Assembly (NCBI RefSeq): GCF_023278045.1
Contig: NZ_CP056783.1
Coordinates: 992,001 to 1,056,000 of the forward strand
Direction of reading: 5' to 3'
DNA: 64,000 nt
Source: Flavobacterium sp. K5-23
GTDB lineage: Bacteria > Bacteroidota > Bacteroidia > Flavobacteriales > Flavobacteriaceae
This document shows, piece after piece, positions 1 to 8,037 of this stretch. Numbering within the stretch: position 1 is the first letter of the stretch; each line of letters starts with the position of its first letter. The position numbers and the translations under genes are program-made. Below the pieces are notes generated by a model. That model was not told the DNA's origin, made no database searches, and saw nothing but the letters and a program-made list of their open reading frames with translations.

Positions 1-2367
1 AATTTTTGTTTTTTCTTTTTGGAGTGGATTTAGAGTTGGATTAAGTTGAGGTTGTTCAACAATGGTTGTGCTTAATTTTATCTTCTGCTTGATCACTACG
101 GCATCGTTCAACACAAAAGGGGTTGGCATCATCCAATTTTCTCTTTTCGAAATAGTAAATAAAGGATTCGACATCAAATCAAATGAACTTTCCATTAATT
201 CCATATCAAATTCAGTTCCTGCATTAATTACAAATTGAAGCTCTAATGGAGCGTTATTCACAACATAATAACTCAAAACCTTCTTGCCATTTCTTTTAAA
301 AACAGCTCCGTTTTTATCTATTGCTTTAGCGCCATTGGCAATTAAATTATTGATCTCCATTTTTTCATTGGCAAAAATATCATAACGATTGACTTTTCGA
401 TTTGGGGTAATTCGTAGTTTTATAAATCTTTCGTTGTCAACTATGCTGTTTTCAAGAAATTCGATAGTTGGTTTCTGAATGAATTTTTTAGGTGCTTCTG
501 TGGCATAGGTAAACCCTGAATTGTATTTGCTGAATAAAGGCGTTTGATTCAGGTTTTTAGCTGCTTTCGGGTTTTCACCCAAATAGCTTTTAGTCCAAGA
601 ATCTAGGTTGGTGTCGTATGTTGCCCAGTTCGCTTTGTCTGTATCTGCATCATAGATGTATAATAAACTATTGGATTTAGCTTTTCCTAATTCGTAACCC
701 GATTCGTAGTGTGCTTTCGCAAAAAATCCGATGGCTATGAATAAAAAGATAGTGGACCACAATCTTTTATTGGCGAAAGCCTGAAAAACAGGCAATAGCA
801 ATCCAAAAGTTAAAACAGTCAGTAAGGCACTTCCAAAAAGCACTTTTAATCCAAGACCGATAGGGAACATTTGGATAAAAGGCGCGATGAGTAACAAGGC
901 AGGAATGCAAAACAACAAGTACAAATTGAGACTTGATTTTTGGGTAAGGATGAAATAAGCAAATGAAAACAAACCAAAATAAACAGGGATAATTAAAAAT
1001 CCAGCACCTTTAAGACTATAAACTATCAATCCATTGATGATAAGCCATAAAATTAGTGGTGCAACATATTGATTTATTGTTGCTTTTTTGAATGTTGAAG
1101 TTGTGTAGAACGCAAAGCATATAGATAAACTTAATGCGACAAAAGCGGCAATATAAGAATGACCGTTGTAGGTAAAGCCGTTTAGTAAATCATTGTATTG
1201 TGGATAAACTAAAAGCAATCCTTTCCACCCGAAATAGGTTACTAATCCCGTTATAATTAGAGATCCTAATAAAGGAATAAACCCTTTTAGGATAGCCGGT
1301 AACGAAATTATTCGTTTAGCAATTCCAATAAACAGTAATAATATAAATAGTGCTATTGCTATAATTAGCATTGGTAAAACCCAGTCAAAAGGATAGCTTA
1401 TAAACGTAAAAGGAATATTAAAATAGACATAATCTTCTGTTGCTTGAGTAGTGTTCAAATTAGCATTCGAAAAATAATTCAAAAGCGGCATTAAATAACT
1501 GCCTTGATGCGCTAAGCTGTTTGGGTTTAAATGATTGATATCGTCCTGAGCCGTGTGGTAATTGTAATGATCGTCTATAAATGCAAAGTTAAAACCCTGA
1601 ATGTTTCCTTGTCCTCTAAATACGGTCAAGTCAGTATCGTTAGGCAACATTTTGTAAATGCTATACATCAAAGAATTAGAAACCGGAAAGCTTGCATTTG
1701 CAGCAGCAAATTCTTTTACAAGTCCTGAGTTTCCTTTGTTGGTTTCCATTAACATATAACTAGGGCCCGAGGTTCCTCTAGCTTCAAAATTCAGCACCAA
1801 GCCTACTTCTTTTGCCCAATGGTGTTTAGTCACAAATAAAGCGGCACCATTTAATCCTAATTCTTCCGCATCAGTAAACAGAATTATGATGTCGTTTTTG
1901 TGTTGCTTTTTATTGTGTATAAAAGCGCGTACACTTTCAAGAATTGTGGCTACGCCAGTTCCTGCATCGCTAGCTCCGTGTGAGTAGGAGTGAGGAGCGC
2001 TATCATAATGGGACAACAATAATAATGCTTTGGAGCTATTAGTTCCCTTAATTCTGGCAATTATGTTTTTTGAATTTACCAGATTCCCCCAATCAGTTAA
2101 TGTATATCCTTCTTGAATTGAAGTTTCCAATCCAAGTTTTTCCAACTCTTTAATTAGATATGAAGCTACAATATCGTGATTTGCAGAACCTACATAATGA
2201 GGTTGTTTAGAAATTGCTTTTACTTGCTTTAAAGCTCGGTTTGTAGAAAATTCAGAAAGAGGGATTTTATCATCCGATGTCCACTGCGGCATCATAGTAA
2301 AATAAACAAATCCTAGTATTCCAAGGATAAAAACAATAGAAAGAATTGAGGTATAATTTTTATTCAT
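1..2367 (-). CDS. M28 family zinc metallopeptidase with C-terminal membrane domain (partial)
   Basis: The gene starts at an ATG (2365-2367) and runs off the left edge without a stop, giving 789 visible codons. An N-terminal membrane anchor (about residues 5-25) is followed by an M28 aminopeptidase domain. Its metal-site motifs are visible in order: SHYDSAPH, HGASDAGTG, FTDAEELGLNG, NFEARGTSGP and YHTAQDD, which supply the His/Asp/Glu ligands of a two-zinc site. After about residue 330 there are roughly eight hydrophobic segments, then a soluble C-terminal domain. This is the usual architecture of large M28 membrane peptidases of Bacteroidota. The catalytic domain probably faces the periplasm and releases N-terminal amino acids (inferred from the family). 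It is the last gene of a three-gene minus-strand operon, 17 bp after the zinc-finger gene. Substrate unknown. Confidence 0.93.
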   Translation of the reverse strand, partial: MNKNYTSILSIVFILGILGFVYFTMMPQWTSDDKIPLSEFSTNRALKQVKAISKQPHYVGSANHDIVASYLIKELEKLGLETSIQEGYTLTDWGNLVNSKNIIARIKGTNSSKALLLLSHYDSAPHSYSHGASDAGTGVATILESVRAFIHNKKQHKNDIIILFTDAEELGLNGAALFVTKHHWAKEVGLVLNFEARGTSGPSYMLMETNKGNSGLVKEFAAANASFPVSNSLMYSIYKMLPNDTDLTVFRGQGNIQGFNFAFIDDHYNYHTAQDDINHLNPNSLAHQGSYLMPLLNYFSNANLNTTQATEDYVYFNIPFTFISYPFDWVLPMLIIAIALFILLLFIGIAKRIISLPAILKGFIPLLGSLIITGLVTYFGWKGLLLVYPQYNDLLNGFTYNGHSYIAAFVALSLSICFAFYTTSTFKKATINQYVAPLILWLIINGLIVYSLKGAGFLIIPVYFGLFSFAYFILTQKSSLNLYLLFCIPALLLIAPFIQMFPIGLGLKVLFGSALLTVLTFGLLLPVFQAFANKRLWSTIFLFIAIGFFAKAHYESGYELGKAKSNSLLYIYDADTDKANWATYDTNLDSWTKSYLGENPKAAKNLNQTPLFSKYNSGFTYATEAPKKFIQKPTIEFLENSIVDNERFIKLRITPNRKVNRYDIFANEKMEINNLIANGAKAIDKNGAVFKRNGKKVLSYYVVNNAPLELQFVINAGTEFDMELMESSFDLMSNPLFTISKRENWMMPTPFVLNDAVVIKQKIKLSTTIVEQPQLNPTLNPLQKEKTKI

Positions 2368-2384
2368 TTATTATATATTGGGGT

Positions 2385-2732
2385 CTATATATCTTTTTTA
2401 ACTAACATGTAAAAATCATTTTCAAGGGCGAGATAGCCTTGGTCATATAGGAAATAGTAGGTGTTTCCTGTTTTGGTGTTCAAAATGTTGGTGAAAAACT
2501 CAAATTCAAAACCTTTACTCAGGAGTTTTGCTCGATTAGTTTTTGATTTTCCTTCGGTGTTAAGCTCCGAAAGGACGCGATAATTTTTGCGCAACTTATT
2601 ATTTATGTTGCGCATGTAATTATTGCTGTCTTTGTTTATTTTGTTGTTAAAGGCATTGCGACAACCGTCACTGCAGAATTTTTTATCTTCCCGCCCCACA
2701 ATTTTCTCTTCACATTCTAAACAATTTTTCAT
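2385..2732 (-). CDS. Small zinc-finger protein, function unknown
   Basis: A 115-residue protein. The N-terminus carries CLEC and, about 17 residues on, CSDGC, which together make a four-cysteine zinc site; an FxxxxN helix follows. This resembles the small FCSxxCR zinc ribbons common in Bacteroidota. The middle (about 30-65) is rich in Asn and Lys. The C-terminal 45 residues look like a small beta-rich domain (FEFEFFTNILNTKTGNTYYF). The gene begins 3 bp after the GNAT-nitrilase stop and ends 17 bp before the M28 peptidase start, so it is almost certainly co-transcribed with both. I do not recognise a specific function; nucleic-acid or protein binding through the zinc ribbon is only a guess. 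Confidence 0.85.
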   Translation of the reverse strand: MKNCLECEEKIVGREDKKFCSDGCRNAFNNKINKDSNNYMRNINNKLRKNYRVLSELNTEGKSKTNRAKLLSKGFEFEFFTNILNTKTGNTYYFLYDQGYLALENDFYMLVKKDI

Positions 2733-2735
2733 CTA

Positions 2736-4259
2736 TTATAATTTTTTTAAACTATATAAATCGTGTCTTCTGTCTTTCATTATTTTCACACTTCCGTGTT
2801 CGTGAAGTTCTTTTAAAAGATTGATATCTACATCAACAATCAAAGTCATTTCGGTATTAGGAGTTGCTTCTGCCTTAACTCCATTACTTGGAAACGCAAA
2901 ATCAGATGGTGTAAATACTGCTGCTTGTGCATATTGTATATCCATATTATTTACTTTGGGTAAATTACCCACACAACCTGCAATAGCTACATAACATTCG
3001 TTTTCAATTGCTCTTGCTTGTGCGCAGTGTTTTACTCGAGTATATCCATTTTGGGTATCTGTAAGAAAAGGGACAAACAAGATATTCATTCCTTCATCAG
3101 CCATTAATCTTGAAAGCTCAGGGAATTCAACATCATAACAAATCACAATTCCTATTTTTCCACAGTCAGTATCGAAGGTTTGAATTGTATCTCCTCCAGT
3201 GATTCCCCAATGGAAAATTTCATTAGGAGTAATATGAATTTTACGGTACATTTCGTTTGTACCGTCACGTTTACATAAAAAACCAACATTATAAACATGT
3301 CCATTTTCTATAAAAGGCATACTCCCGGTGATAATATTGATGTTATAAGAAATAGCAAACTCTTGAAACTTAAGTTTTACATCTTCGGTATGTTTAGCTA
3401 ATTCCCTAATCGCCTCTGCTTCTGATAAATGATTGTAATCAGCCATTAAGGGCGCTGTGAAAAACTCTGGGAATAAGGCAAAGTCACTTCCGTAACCAGA
3501 TACAGTATCAATAAAAAACTCGGCTTGTTCAAAAAGAGCGTTTAGATTAGACAATGAACGCATTTGCCATTGGATTAATCCAAGTCTAACCACACTTTTT
3601 TTATGGTTAATTAGTTTTGGACTATCATCATAATAAATATTATTCCATTCTAGCATTACTGCATATTCTTGAGATTCAGTATCGCCTTCTAAATAATTTT
3701 TCAGCACACGAATTTCATGGAAATCATTGCTTAATTGAAATGATAAAACAGGGTCGTATAATTCTTTTTTCTTTACTTTTTCAATATATACTTTTGGAGT
3801 AATCTCATCTTTATATTTTCCATAAGATGGAATTCTGCCTGCAAAAATGATTGATTTCAGGTTTAATTGCTCACATAATTCTTTTCTAACATCATATAAA
3901 CGTCTACCTAGTCTTAGACCACGGTATTTTGGATTGATAAAAACATCTATTCCGTAAATAACTTCTCCGTCAGGGGTATGGGTTGAAAAAGTATAGTTGC
4001 CAGTAATATCTTTGTAGGTTTTAGTTTTGAATGCAAAATCTTCAGTTACTAAAATAGATAATGCTGAACCTACTACTATTCCGTCAACTACAATAACAAG
4101 TTGTCCTTCGGGGAATTTTTTTAATAAAATCTCTAATTGTTCTTCTTTCCAAAATGATTCAGCCATTTCTGGATATGATTCAACCATCGATTTTTTTAAT
4201 TCTTTGTAGTCCTCTATTTTTAAATTTCTTAATTCAATAGACTGTATTGTATTTGACAT
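2736..4259 (-). CDS. GNAT acetyltransferase / carbon-nitrogen hydrolase (nitrilase) fusion
   Basis: I start the gene at the ATG at 4257-4259 (507 residues) rather than the in-frame TTG seven codons upstream, because the TTG overlaps the -7 promoter element. Residues about 5-200 form a GNAT N-acetyltransferase domain with an acetyl-CoA loop, RGLRLGRRLYD. Residues about 225-500 form a nitrilase-superfamily amidase with the full Glu-Lys-Cys triad: FPEFF (Glu), YRKIHITP (Lys) and VICYDVEFPE (Cys). The family is described as a bifunctional GNAT/carbon-nitrogen hydrolase; the substrate is not established, and coupled acylation and deamidation of an amine is an inference. It is first in an operon with the zinc-finger and M28 genes, is divergent from ssb, and has a near-perfect Bacteroidetes promoter. 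Confidence 0.95.
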   Translation of the reverse strand: MSNTIQSIELRNLKIEDYKELKKSMVESYPEMAESFWKEEQLEILLKKFPEGQLVIVVDGIVVGSALSILVTEDFAFKTKTYKDITGNYTFSTHTPDGEVIYGIDVFINPKYRGLRLGRRLYDVRKELCEQLNLKSIIFAGRIPSYGKYKDEITPKVYIEKVKKKELYDPVLSFQLSNDFHEIRVLKNYLEGDTESQEYAVMLEWNNIYYDDSPKLINHKKSVVRLGLIQWQMRSLSNLNALFEQAEFFIDTVSGYGSDFALFPEFFTAPLMADYNHLSEAEAIRELAKHTEDVKLKFQEFAISYNINIITGSMPFIENGHVYNVGFLCKRDGTNEMYRKIHITPNEIFHWGITGGDTIQTFDTDCGKIGIVICYDVEFPELSRLMADEGMNILFVPFLTDTQNGYTRVKHCAQARAIENECYVAIAGCVGNLPKVNNMDIQYAQAAVFTPSDFAFPSNGVKAEATPNTEMTLIVDVDINLLKELHEHGSVKIMKDRRHDLYSLKKL

Positions 4260-4277
4260 ATATAATTGATTTGACAA

Positions 4278-4309
4278 CAAATATAGTACAAATATTATCC
4301 GTTTACAAA
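4278..4309 (-). promoter_or_regulatory. Promoter of the GNAT-nitrilase operon
   Basis: On the minus strand the -7 element TATATTTG (complement of 4278-4285) lies exactly 20 bp downstream of TTTG (complement of 4306-4309). This matches the Bacteroidetes sigma-ABfr consensus TTTG-N19-21-TAnnTTTG. The start codon follows 18 bp after the -7 element. Confidence 0.75.
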
Positions 4310-4330
4310 CGTTTACAAATATTTACAACC
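4301..4330. repeat. Three tandem 10-bp repeats, possible operator array
   Basis: The sequence reads GTTTACAAAC, GTTTACAAAT, ATTTACAACC: three head-to-tail units of one helical turn, sharing the core TTTACAA. The first unit contains the -33 element of the divergent GNAT-nitrilase promoter. The array lies between that promoter and the putative ssb promoter. Binding by a regulator is an inference from position and phasing. Confidence 0.6.
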
Positions 4331-4358
4331 GAAAGTAATTGAATGCTAACCGAATAAG

Positions 4359-4381
4359 TTGCTTTTGCTGTCTAATCTTTG
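4359..4381 (+). promoter_or_regulatory. Likely ssb promoter
   Basis: TTG at 4359-4361 and AATCTTTG at 4374-4381, one mismatch from TAnnTTTG. The spacing is shorter than consensus. It lies 68 bp before the ssb ATG. Confidence 0.4.
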
Positions 4382-4449
4382 CAATGTCGAAACAAACAAG
4401 TATCGGCAAGACTTTTATACATAACAATAACAATTAAAATTTACACGCC

Positions 4450-4782
4450 ATGAATGCATTAAGAAACAAAGTACAGTTAATCGGTCACGTAGGACAAGAA
4501 CCAGAAATCAAAACTTTTGATGGGGGAAAAAAATTAGCTAATATCACGTTAGCTACAAACGAAAGCTACAAAAATGATAAAGGAGAGAAAGTAGAGGAAA
4601 CGCAGTGGCACAAACTAGTGGCCTGGGGAAAAACGGCTGACATTATCGAACAATATGTTACCAAAGGTAAAGAGATTGCAGTCGAAGGCAAATTAACCCA
4701 TAGAAGTTATGAGGATAAAAACGGAGATAAACGCTATGTTACCGAAGTTGTCGTTCATGAAGTACTTTTATTAGGAAAGTAG
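4450..4782 (+). CDS. ssb: Single-stranded DNA-binding protein, short form
   Basis: A 110-residue OB-fold protein covering the whole bacterial SSB core: start MNALRNKVQLIGHVG, then the conserved ETQWHKLVAWGK and EGKLTHRSYEDKNGDKRY. It should bind ssDNA as a tetramer during replication, recombination and repair. It ends right after the last core strand (VVVHEVLLLGK). It therefore lacks the disordered linker and acidic tip that normally recruits partner proteins. This may be a secondary SSB, with a full-length copy elsewhere in the genome. It is monocistronic, divergent from the GNAT-nitrilase operon, and followed by repeats and a terminator. Confidence 0.95.
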   Translation: MNALRNKVQLIGHVGQEPEIKTFDGGKKLANITLATNESYKNDKGEKVEETQWHKLVAWGKTADIIEQYVTKGKEIAVEGKLTHRSYEDKNGDKRYVTEVVVHEVLLLGK

Positions 4783-4791
4783 TTTTTTGGG

Positions 4792-4980
4792 GTCAGTAAT
4801 CAGTTATTAGTGGTCAGTTGCCAGAACTATAGTTTAAAAAACGAAGATACCCTCTTAAATAAAAACAGCCACGTCCTTCAAAATTGAGACGTGGCTGTTC
4901 TTTTTGTTTTAATTTGTTTAATGAAGAATATGTTGGAAAACCAAGGTGTTAATATAAATTCCAATTGAAAACTGATCACT
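4792..4980. repeat. Paired (A/G)TCAGT repeats around the ssb terminator
   Basis: At 4792-4820 the hexamer (A/G)TCAGT occurs repeatedly (GTCAGT, ATCAGT, GTCAGT). At 4962-4980 the inverted form CAATTGAAAACTGATCACT occurs. Together they form imperfect arms roughly 140 bp apart, with the ssb terminator between them. Related phrases follow serS (15506-15596) and the DUF4286 gene (17746-17781). Confidence 0.5.
4863..4906 (+). terminator. Rho-independent terminator of ssb
   Basis: A 12-bp perfect stem AACAGCCACGTC / GACGTGGCTGTT with a 12-nt loop, followed by CTTTTTG. It is about 80 bp after the ssb stop. Confidence 0.8.
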
Positions 4981-5137
4981 ATTTTTTTTGAGGTAAGTCA
5001 AACCTTGGACAGCGCTTATCTTCACCTTTTTTATATTTTTCACAACATTCCGTCTTTAAGTCTTTTTGAGGCTTGTCTTTTTTAAGGAGTTTTTTTTTAT
5101 CCTTGTCCTTGTCCTTATTTTTATCCTTTTTGCCCAA
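4979..5137 (-). CDS. Small Lys/Cys-rich protein (tentative, TTG start)
   Basis: A 52-codon minus-strand reading frame. The only plausible start is TTG at 5135-5137, since an in-frame TGA lies two codons upstream. The N-terminal half is almost entirely Lys and Asp (KKDKNKDKDKDKKK). The C-terminal half carries CCEKYKKGEDKRCPRFDLP, a CC...C arrangement suggestive of metal binding or a disulfide. The strong residue bias and well-formed Cys motif argue for a real gene; the unusual start and low complexity argue against. From memory I think short proteins with a CCEKY-KKG-RCP signature occur in other flavobacteria, but I cannot verify it. Function unknown. Confidence 0.5.
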   Translation of the reverse strand: MGKKDKNKDKDKDKKKLLKKDKPQKDLKTECCEKYKKGEDKRCPRFDLPQKK

Positions 5138-5215
5138 TTTTCAAAGAATTAAGTTCAAAGTAAATATACGCTTTAATTAGGCGACTTATCTTGGGTTTAA
5201 CTTAATTATAAGCTA

Positions 5216-5719
5216 TTATGCTCCCTTGTTTGCCGTAAGTTGTTGAATATCCCTGTCAAATAAATACAGCCCCCCTTTGTCGTCTCCTATAAGGTTTATT
5301 TTATCTAATATGTTTTTAGCCTGAGCTTCCTCTTCAATTTGTTCGGCAACATACCATTGTAAGAAGTTATGTGTTGCGTAATCTTTTTCAGTAAGAGATA
5401 TGTGAACTAATTCGTTTATAGATTCGGATACAAACACTTCATGTTTATATAATTCTTCAAACATTTCTTTGAAGGTACTATAGGCCGTTTTAGGTGCTTT
5501 CAGCTCGGTTACCTGAGCATGGCCACCACGTTCATTGATGAATTTAACCATTTTTAGCATATGGGCGCGTTCCTCATCAGATTGGGCATACATGAATTTT
5601 GAAATACCTTCAAGGCCATGGGTTTCTGCCCAAGAAGCCATAGAAAGGTAAGCTTGAGAAGATTCAGCCTCAATTCGAACTTGATCGTTCAGTGCGGATT
5701 CAATATTTTTTGATAGCAT
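5216..5719 (-). CDS. ftnA: Ferritin, non-haem
   Basis: A 167-residue four-helix-bundle ferritin of typical bacterial length. The ferroxidase residues are in place: Glu in RIEAESSQAYL, EERAH (Glu and His), Glu in HEVFVSESINEL, and Gln/Glu in WYVAEQIEEE. It should oxidise Fe(II) and store ferric iron in a 24-mer shell in the cytosol. No haem-ligand Met of the bacterioferritin type is apparent. It is monocistronic, lying between the small Lys-rich ORF and the acetyltransferase. The gene symbol is by family. Confidence 0.95.
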   Translation of the reverse strand: MLSKNIESALNDQVRIEAESSQAYLSMASWAETHGLEGISKFMYAQSDEERAHMLKMVKFINERGGHAQVTELKAPKTAYSTFKEMFEELYKHEVFVSESINELVHISLTEKDYATHNFLQWYVAEQIEEEAQAKNILDKINLIGDDKGGLYLFDRDIQQLTANKGA

Positions 5720-5736
5720 AAGAAATGTGTTTCTTG

Positions 5737-5744
5737 TAAAGTTA
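5737..5744 (-). promoter_or_regulatory. Putative -7 element of the ferritin gene
   Basis: Minus-strand TAACTTTA, one mismatch from TAnnTTTG, 17 bp upstream of the ferritin ATG. Confidence 0.4.
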
Positions 5745-5759
5745 CAAAAAAAGAAAACA

Positions 5760-6389
5760 CTACTGATTCATTAATTCTTGAAAAAGATCTACAAATTGGC
5801 CTAAATGTAATCCATCCATTAATCCATGGTGTACATGAATTGACATTGACATTGTTCTTTTACCTCCTTCACCAGTAATCATTTTTCCAAAAGAAATTTT
5901 AGGACAACTATCCTGAAAAGTATAACTTCTAGCATGGGAAAGCGAAGTGAAATTAAGCCAAGGAATTGCGGAGAAATGGATTACGTTATCCGTATCAAAA
6001 GCACTAGTAAAAAGACCGGGCGTGTTTTGAACACGTTCTATTTCAACCAATGCAGTTGCCGTAAAAACCGCAAAATCAGGATCGTATTTAATCAATGAAA
6101 ACCCAAAAGTGCTATCCTCTCTCCCTATAGTAGCCGAACCGTCGATTTGATCGTAAATGTATACTTGATCATCGGCAATTCTGTATCTAAAGGATTCATT
6201 AGTATTAACCGCAACCAATGTTTTGTGAAGGTAATATATAAAAAAGGAGGAGCCTATAGCTTTAGAATTTTCATAGGCTTTGGTACAGTCTATTTCAACA
6301 GTAGCGCCAAAAAAGGGCTCTTCAAATTTTCGAAAAAAATGAAAATGTTCTTTGCGGGGCCATCTCTCTATGTCCAAAAGTGTTTTCAA
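5760..6389 (-). CDS. CatA-like chloramphenicol acetyltransferase family protein
   Basis: A 209-residue protein of CAT type A length. The catalytic histidine motif HHGLMDG (family HHxxxDG) is near the C-terminus, and the N-terminal WPRKEHFHFF matches the family signature. The enzyme would transfer acetyl from acetyl-CoA to a hydroxyl acceptor. Chromosomal homologues in Bacteroidota need not confer chloramphenicol resistance, so I keep the call at family level. The start is TTG at 6387-6389, since no in-frame ATG occurs before the upstream stop. It follows a perfect -7 element and the OmpA terminator. There is no sign of mobility nearby. Confidence 0.88.
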   Translation of the reverse strand: MKTLLDIERWPRKEHFHFFRKFEEPFFGATVEIDCTKAYENSKAIGSSFFIYYLHKTLVAVNTNESFRYRIADDQVYIYDQIDGSATIGREDSTFGFSLIKYDPDFAVFTATALVEIERVQNTPGLFTSAFDTDNVIHFSAIPWLNFTSLSHARSYTFQDSCPKISFGKMITGEGGKRTMSMSIHVHHGLMDGLHLGQFVDLFQELMNQ

Positions 6390-6412
6390 TGTTTTGTTGT
6401 TTTATTATTTGT

Positions 6413-6420
6413 CAAAAATA
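6413..6420 (-). promoter_or_regulatory. -7 element of the CatA-like gene
   Basis: Minus-strand TATTTTTG, a perfect TAnnTTTG match, 23 bp upstream of the TTG start and just downstream of the OmpA terminator. Confidence 0.55.
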
Positions 6421-6436
6421 CCGTTATTGGTTTAAT

Positions 6437-6475
6437 GAAAAAAGCCCTAAAGGAATTTTCCTTTAGGGCTTTTTG
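6437..6475 (-). terminator. Rho-independent terminator of the OmpA-family porin gene
   Basis: The stem GCCCTAAAGG / CCTTTAGGGC has a 6-nt loop and is flanked by A and T runs on both sides, so it could act in both directions. It lies 17 bp after the ompA-like stop. Confidence 0.85.
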
Positions 6476-6492
6476 ATAATCTATTAGGTAAA

Positions 6493-7752
6493 TTATTTAA
6501 CTCTGAAAGTTACTTTTCTAACTAATCTTCTAGCAAGTTCTGAATCTTTATCAACTGAATTATCTTCGCCAGCGGCAATTACGTTCAGTCTTGAAGCGTC
6601 AATATTAGCTTTTATCAAAATGCTTTTCACTTTGTTTGCTCTTGCATTAGATAATTTATCGTTGTAAGCTGTTCTTCCTAATTCGTCAGCATGACCTATG
6701 ATGTCAATTGAAGCAGTAGGATTGTTTCTCAAATAAGTTAAGATGAAGTCAATTCCTTCTGTCGAAACATTCGTTGGAGTTGATTTATCAAAATCAAAAT
6801 AAGTAGCAATATAACCACCATTAATTAAAGATGTAATTAATTCGTTATTGCTTAAAACAGAAGACTTATCCGTTTTACTTGTATAGTTTTCCATGATGTA
6901 TTTTTCTACGTCATCTGGAACATTATTTTTGTTAGCGTCAACTGATTTCCCTTTAGTGTTAACTAAAGCCCCATCAGCAGTGTTTGCCTCTTGATCTAGG
7001 TAATCAGCTACACCATCATTATCAGTGTCTAACATTTTATTTTCAATAGCAGCAATTCTATTTTCAATACCGTCTAAACGACCTTCATTGTCAACAGTCC
7101 AGTCTGCATGTTTTGCGTTTTTCCCTAAGTAAACTGTAATACCAACAGTTCCGTTGAAAAGTACTCCTGCAAATCCAGGTGTTCCAATTGCGCTTGCACC
7201 ATCAAAAGTACGGTTTTGTTTAGCATTAAGTATTGTTGTGAAATCTCCAGTTAATGCAACTCTGTTAGATAATTTAATTTGACCTGTTACACCAGCCATG
7301 AAATTACCCATTTTGTCTGTTCCAGTACTATTGTCAGATTCTCCAAAACCTAAACCAAATCCAGCATGACCTAATAAACCAAGAGTGTTAGTCCATGTTT
7401 CAAAGTTCATTATTCTTCCTAAGTTAGCTACACCTTGTAAATCTGCTCTGTAATATTTAGAGTCAAAACCTACTGAGTTTTCACCTTCTTTAAAGCTGTT
7501 GTATCCGAAGTCAGCTTTTAAACCAAATTTGTTGTTAAACATATATCTAACTCCTAGATCAGCTACATAAGCACTTGTTACTGCAGTTCTGTATCCAGCA
7601 GTCATAGGTCTCATAGGTTTGTTTAAACCTCCAGCTAATTCAACTGACCATTTGTTATAGTCATTGTTAGTAACTGTTTTTTCAGTCTCTGTTTGAGCAC
7701 TTACTGTTGTGAATGCCGCAGCAAAAATCAACGATAATATAAGTTTTTTCAT
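6493..7752 (-). CDS. OmpA-family outer membrane porin with calcium-type repeat linker
   Basis: A 419-residue protein. A signal peptide (MKKLILSLIFAAAFTTVSAQ) leads into a beta-barrel of about residues 25-210. A hinge (about 215-290) holds Asp-rich thrombospondin type-3-like motifs (DTDNDGVADYLD, DANKNNVPDDVE) that probably bind calcium. The C-terminal OmpA domain (about 310-419) has the peptidoglycan-binding signature DELGRTAYNDKLSNARANKV. It anchors the outer membrane to the cell wall and is likely a major outer-membrane protein. Monocistronic, with a strong promoter match and a strong terminator. Confidence 0.95.
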   Translation of the reverse strand: MKKLILSLIFAAAFTTVSAQTETEKTVTNNDYNKWSVELAGGLNKPMRPMTAGYRTAVTSAYVADLGVRYMFNNKFGLKADFGYNSFKEGENSVGFDSKYYRADLQGVANLGRIMNFETWTNTLGLLGHAGFGLGFGESDNSTGTDKMGNFMAGVTGQIKLSNRVALTGDFTTILNAKQNRTFDGASAIGTPGFAGVLFNGTVGITVYLGKNAKHADWTVDNEGRLDGIENRIAAIENKMLDTDNDGVADYLDQEANTADGALVNTKGKSVDANKNNVPDDVEKYIMENYTSKTDKSSVLSNNELITSLINGGYIATYFDFDKSTPTNVSTEGIDFILTYLRNNPTASIDIIGHADELGRTAYNDKLSNARANKVKSILIKANIDASRLNVIAAGEDNSVDKDSELARRLVRKVTFRVK

Positions 7753-7775
7753 AATTTTCTTTTTTATAATTTGTG

Positions 7776-7783
7776 CAAAATTA
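7776..7783 (-). promoter_or_regulatory. -7 element of the ompA-like gene
   Basis: Minus-strand TAATTTTG, a perfect TAnnTTTG match, 23 bp before the ATG. The rest of the 285-bp gap up to 8038 is AT-rich, with one imperfect palindrome near 7820-7847 (TTATATAACAAT) and no reading frame I would support. Confidence 0.6.
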
Positions 7784-8037
7784 CGACATATTATTTGATA
7801 AGAAATTTCAATCAGTTAATTATATAACAATAGATTGTTATTATATAAATAACCAATCTTTTTCGGTTTTTTAATGGAAATTTCTCAGGTTTTTAACAGA
7901 TTAATTTAATGGTATGTAATTATTTTTAGGCCATTTTTAATATAAAGGACTTTAAATAATCGTTTTAGAGTCTAATTAGGTTGTGAAAAGGGAAAAAAAT
8001 TGAGTTTAGTATATTTAAAAAACGGGGAGTGCACCTG

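Noticed and set aside
5760..6389. Acquired chloramphenicol resistance gene.
   Set aside because: The HHxxxDG fold is seen, but there is no mobile element, no cassette and no base-use change; resistance cannot be claimed.
6147..6476. Plus-strand reading frame over the CatA-like gene.
   Set aside because: Antisense shadow with no promoter, signal or family features; the CatA frame carries the conserved motifs.
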